A stretch of 34,002 bases of DNA from NCBI GenBank assembly GCA_007134845.1, contig SLKA01000116.1:1-34002 (forward strand). Direction: 5' to 3'. Shown here in pieces: positions 32,546-34,002 of the stretch. The translations under genes were made by a program, and so were the position numbers. The notes below the pieces were generated by a model. The model was not told the origin of the DNA, searched no databases, and saw only the letters and a list, made by a program, of their open reading frames with translations. Every line of letters starts with the position of its first letter. The first letter of the stretch is position 1. This DNA is from Balneolales bacterium. Lineage in GTDB: Bacteria > Bacteroidota > Rhodothermia > Balneolales > Natronogracilivirgulaceae.

Positions 32546-34002
32546 TTACCCGGTGACGATAATCCACTGCCCCTCGCGGCGGGTCCAGTCGGAGGCGGCA
32601 TCCATGAACTTGGGTGTAAGGATGAGCAGCACCATCATCACGGTGCTGAACAGGAAGGTCTGGACGATCAGAAAGCTGACCAGCAGGAATCCGGCCACGG
32701 CTACGGCCATCAGGACAAGGTAGCGGATCAGTCCGGCCACCACGCCTGCCCTTGCGATGCTTTCCCAGAGGCTCAGAATGACCGTGAGGCCCATGAGCAC
32801 CATCATGATGCTGAGATACCAGACGGCGAACTCGTGTCCGGCCGGCCAGAGCAGAGGCGTTTCCAGGAAGTTGTAGATCTGCGGTGCGGTGAATGGATAC
32901 ATCACGCCGACAATGAAGCCGATGATCAGGAACAGCAGCACAGGCCATGCGACGCCGGGTGAGTTGTCATTATCGGCCAGGCGCAGCAGCCGGAAATCAA
33001 GGGCGGGATAGAAGATCAGGAACAGCAGGATGAGCAGCAGCGCGGTGAGGGTGAGGATCTGGCTGGAGCGCGTAAACAGGTTCACGTGCTGGCGAAGGAA
33101 AGTGACCAGGGACGGATGTGAAAGGTCCACGACCATCAGATCGTCCAGAGCCACATAGCCGGTGCGTCCGCCGCCGAGGTCTATCTCGATGGCTTCATAG
33201 GGGTAGTAGAGCCCGGTGACCCAGTGGCCCACCGATGTGCGGCGCAGCACGTTGATCAGGGTGCGGTCCGGCGGGATTTCCGTGAACCCGCGGTTTGTGT
33301 CGACGGCCCGCAGCACACGTCCGGAGTAGATGGTGTCGCCGGGGGCCACCGTTCCGATGATGGGGCTGTCGTGGGTCCAGCCGTCCCGGACAACGGTCTC
33401 CGGACGCTTGGGGATGAACGCGATGTGGTTGCGGCCGAAATGCTCGAACGCCGGAGTGCGGGCATCGCGGATGAGTCGGATCTCCTCATCGGAGAGCACC
33501 CTGTTGTAGACGCGAATGTCATCCATCAGACCCCGGAAACTGATGCGCTGGTCCCAGGGGCAGTGTCCGAGCGTCAGATCGGTGCGTCCCGTTGTGATTC
33601 CCGCGGCAGCGCTCCCGCTTACGGTCAGTTTTTCCCCGCCGGCGTGTATGGCGGCGGTCTGGCTGGATTCGCTGAAGGTGACGGCGACGAAGACCCAGTT
33701 GTCCATATCGACCGGCAGGGTTTCGGTCTCTTCGTTGCCAAGGAAGAGGGTGAATGCGGTCTGCCTGGTGTCAGGATCCTCGAGGATGCGCAGGGCCCGT
33801 CCGGCGCGGTTGTCCAGGTTGGAGAAGACACTCATGCGCGGGATGGTGCGCGTGGGCTGGCCGTGCCGCTTGATCCATGCGGTGAAGGTCATCTCGGGCA
33901 TGCGTCCCGGTGTGATGTTCAGCGGAGCTGTGAGCCGGCTGGATGCGGACTGGAAAAGGGCCGAGCCGCGACGCTCGAAAGTGAAGGCATCGCGACCGCG
34001 CC
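32546..34002 (-). CDS. LamG-domain protein with C-terminal membrane segments (5' end outside window)
   Basis: The frame stays open from the right window edge to a TGA-type stop near 32546, so at least 485 residues are present and the start is missing; a Met at 33901 lies inside the LamG domain and is not the start. A concanavalin-A-like LamG_3 fold comes first (MTFTAWIKRHG, WVFVAVTFSES, GLMDDIRVYNRVLSDEEI). An SH3-like beta segment follows (GTVAPGDTIYSG through GYVALDDLMVVD). About five hydrophobic helices occupy the last 190 residues, ending near WTRREGQWIIVTG. LamG domains bind sugars or proteins outside the cell, so an envelope sensor or anchor is plausible, but no function is assigned. 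Confidence 0.75.
   Translation of the reverse strand, partial: RGRDAFTFERRGSALFQSASSRLTAPLNITPGRMPEMTFTAWIKRHGQPTRTIPRMSVFSNLDNRAGRALRILEDPDTRQTAFTLFLGNEETETLPVDMDNWVFVAVTFSESSQTAAIHAGGEKLTVSGSAAAGITTGRTDLTLGHCPWDQRISFRGLMDDIRVYNRVLSDEEIRLIRDARTPAFEHFGRNHIAFIPKRPETVVRDGWTHDSPIIGTVAPGDTIYSGRVLRAVDTNRGFTEIPPDRTLINVLRRTSVGHWVTGLYYPYEAIEIDLGGGRTGYVALDDLMVVDLSHPSLVTFLRQHVNLFTRSSQILTLTALLLILLFLIFYPALDFRLLRLADNDNSPGVAWPVLLFLIIGFIVGVMYPFTAPQIYNFLETPLLWPAGHEFAVWYLSIMMVLMGLTVILSLWESIARAGVVAGLIRYLVLMAVAVAGFLLVSFLIVQTFLFSTVMMVLLILTPKFMDAASDWTRREGQWIIVTG

Noticed and set aside
32484-32948. 154-residue minus-strand frame beside the LamG gene
   Set aside because: It overlaps the membrane segment of the LamG protein in another frame and encodes an unstructured His/Arg-rich sequence.

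Overview
The window looks like chromosomal DNA from a moderately GC-rich member of the Bacteroidota/Rhodothermota/Balneolota assemblage. Two very large surface proteins end in type IX secretion (T9SS) C-terminal sorting domains containing QNYPNPFN, a form common in Balneolota, Rhodothermota and Ignavibacteria. Shine-Dalgarno sequences are mostly absent, as is usual there, and several enzymes are lipoproteins. I cannot fix genus or species from sequence alone. I see no rRNA, tRNA, CRISPR array or intact insertion sequence.

Layout. 1-2295: the 3' end of an unknown gene, a cluster of palindromes, a 17-bp tandem repeat and a CocE/S15-type serine hydrolase. 2337-6764 (minus): a multi-domain T9SS-exported surface protein. 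7079-10089 (minus): a small membrane protein and a penicillin-acylase-family Ntn hydrolase. 10417-13127 (plus): a gamma-glutamyltransferase lipoprotein and an RlpA-like lipoprotein. 13298-15367 (minus): an NDP-forming acyl-CoA synthetase. 15825-17315 (plus): an M48 metalloprotease lipoprotein. 17379-23113 (minus): a five-gene operon encoding a KamA-family radical SAM aminomutase, a two-subunit 3-oxoacid CoA-transferase of PcaI/PcaJ type, a class III (HemL-like) aminotransferase and a PcaF-type thiolase. 23619-27808 (minus): a beta-barrel protein, a BaiN/HI0933-type flavoprotein and an unknown membrane protein. 27893-32272 (minus): a T9SS-exported repeat (propeller-like) protein with an embedded papain-like cysteine peptidase domain. 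32388-32483: a broken remnant of a third T9SS tail. 32546-34002 (minus): a LamG plus multi-TM protein that runs off the window.

How the genes fit together. Secreted or envelope peptidases and amidohydrolases (S15, penicillin acylase, GGT, M48) suit a peptide- and amino-acid-scavenging lifestyle. The 17379-23113 operon reads as a complete route from an alpha-amino acid to acyl-CoAs: shift the amino group from C2 to C3, transaminate to a 3-oxo acid, activate with CoA, then cleave thiolytically. The last three proteins resemble the 3-oxoadipate enzymes, and the aminomutase appears to lack both aspartates that hold the lysine side chain in true lysine 2,3-aminomutase. I therefore propose (inference) that the substrate may be an omega-carboxylate such as 2-aminoadipate, giving 3-oxoadipate and then succinyl-CoA plus acetyl-CoA. 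An N-acetyl-beta-lysine route is the main alternative. This is the best candidate for an undescribed system here.

A second theme is the density of short tandem repeats (17, 18, 19, 34 and about 75 bp), found both between genes and in frame inside genes.
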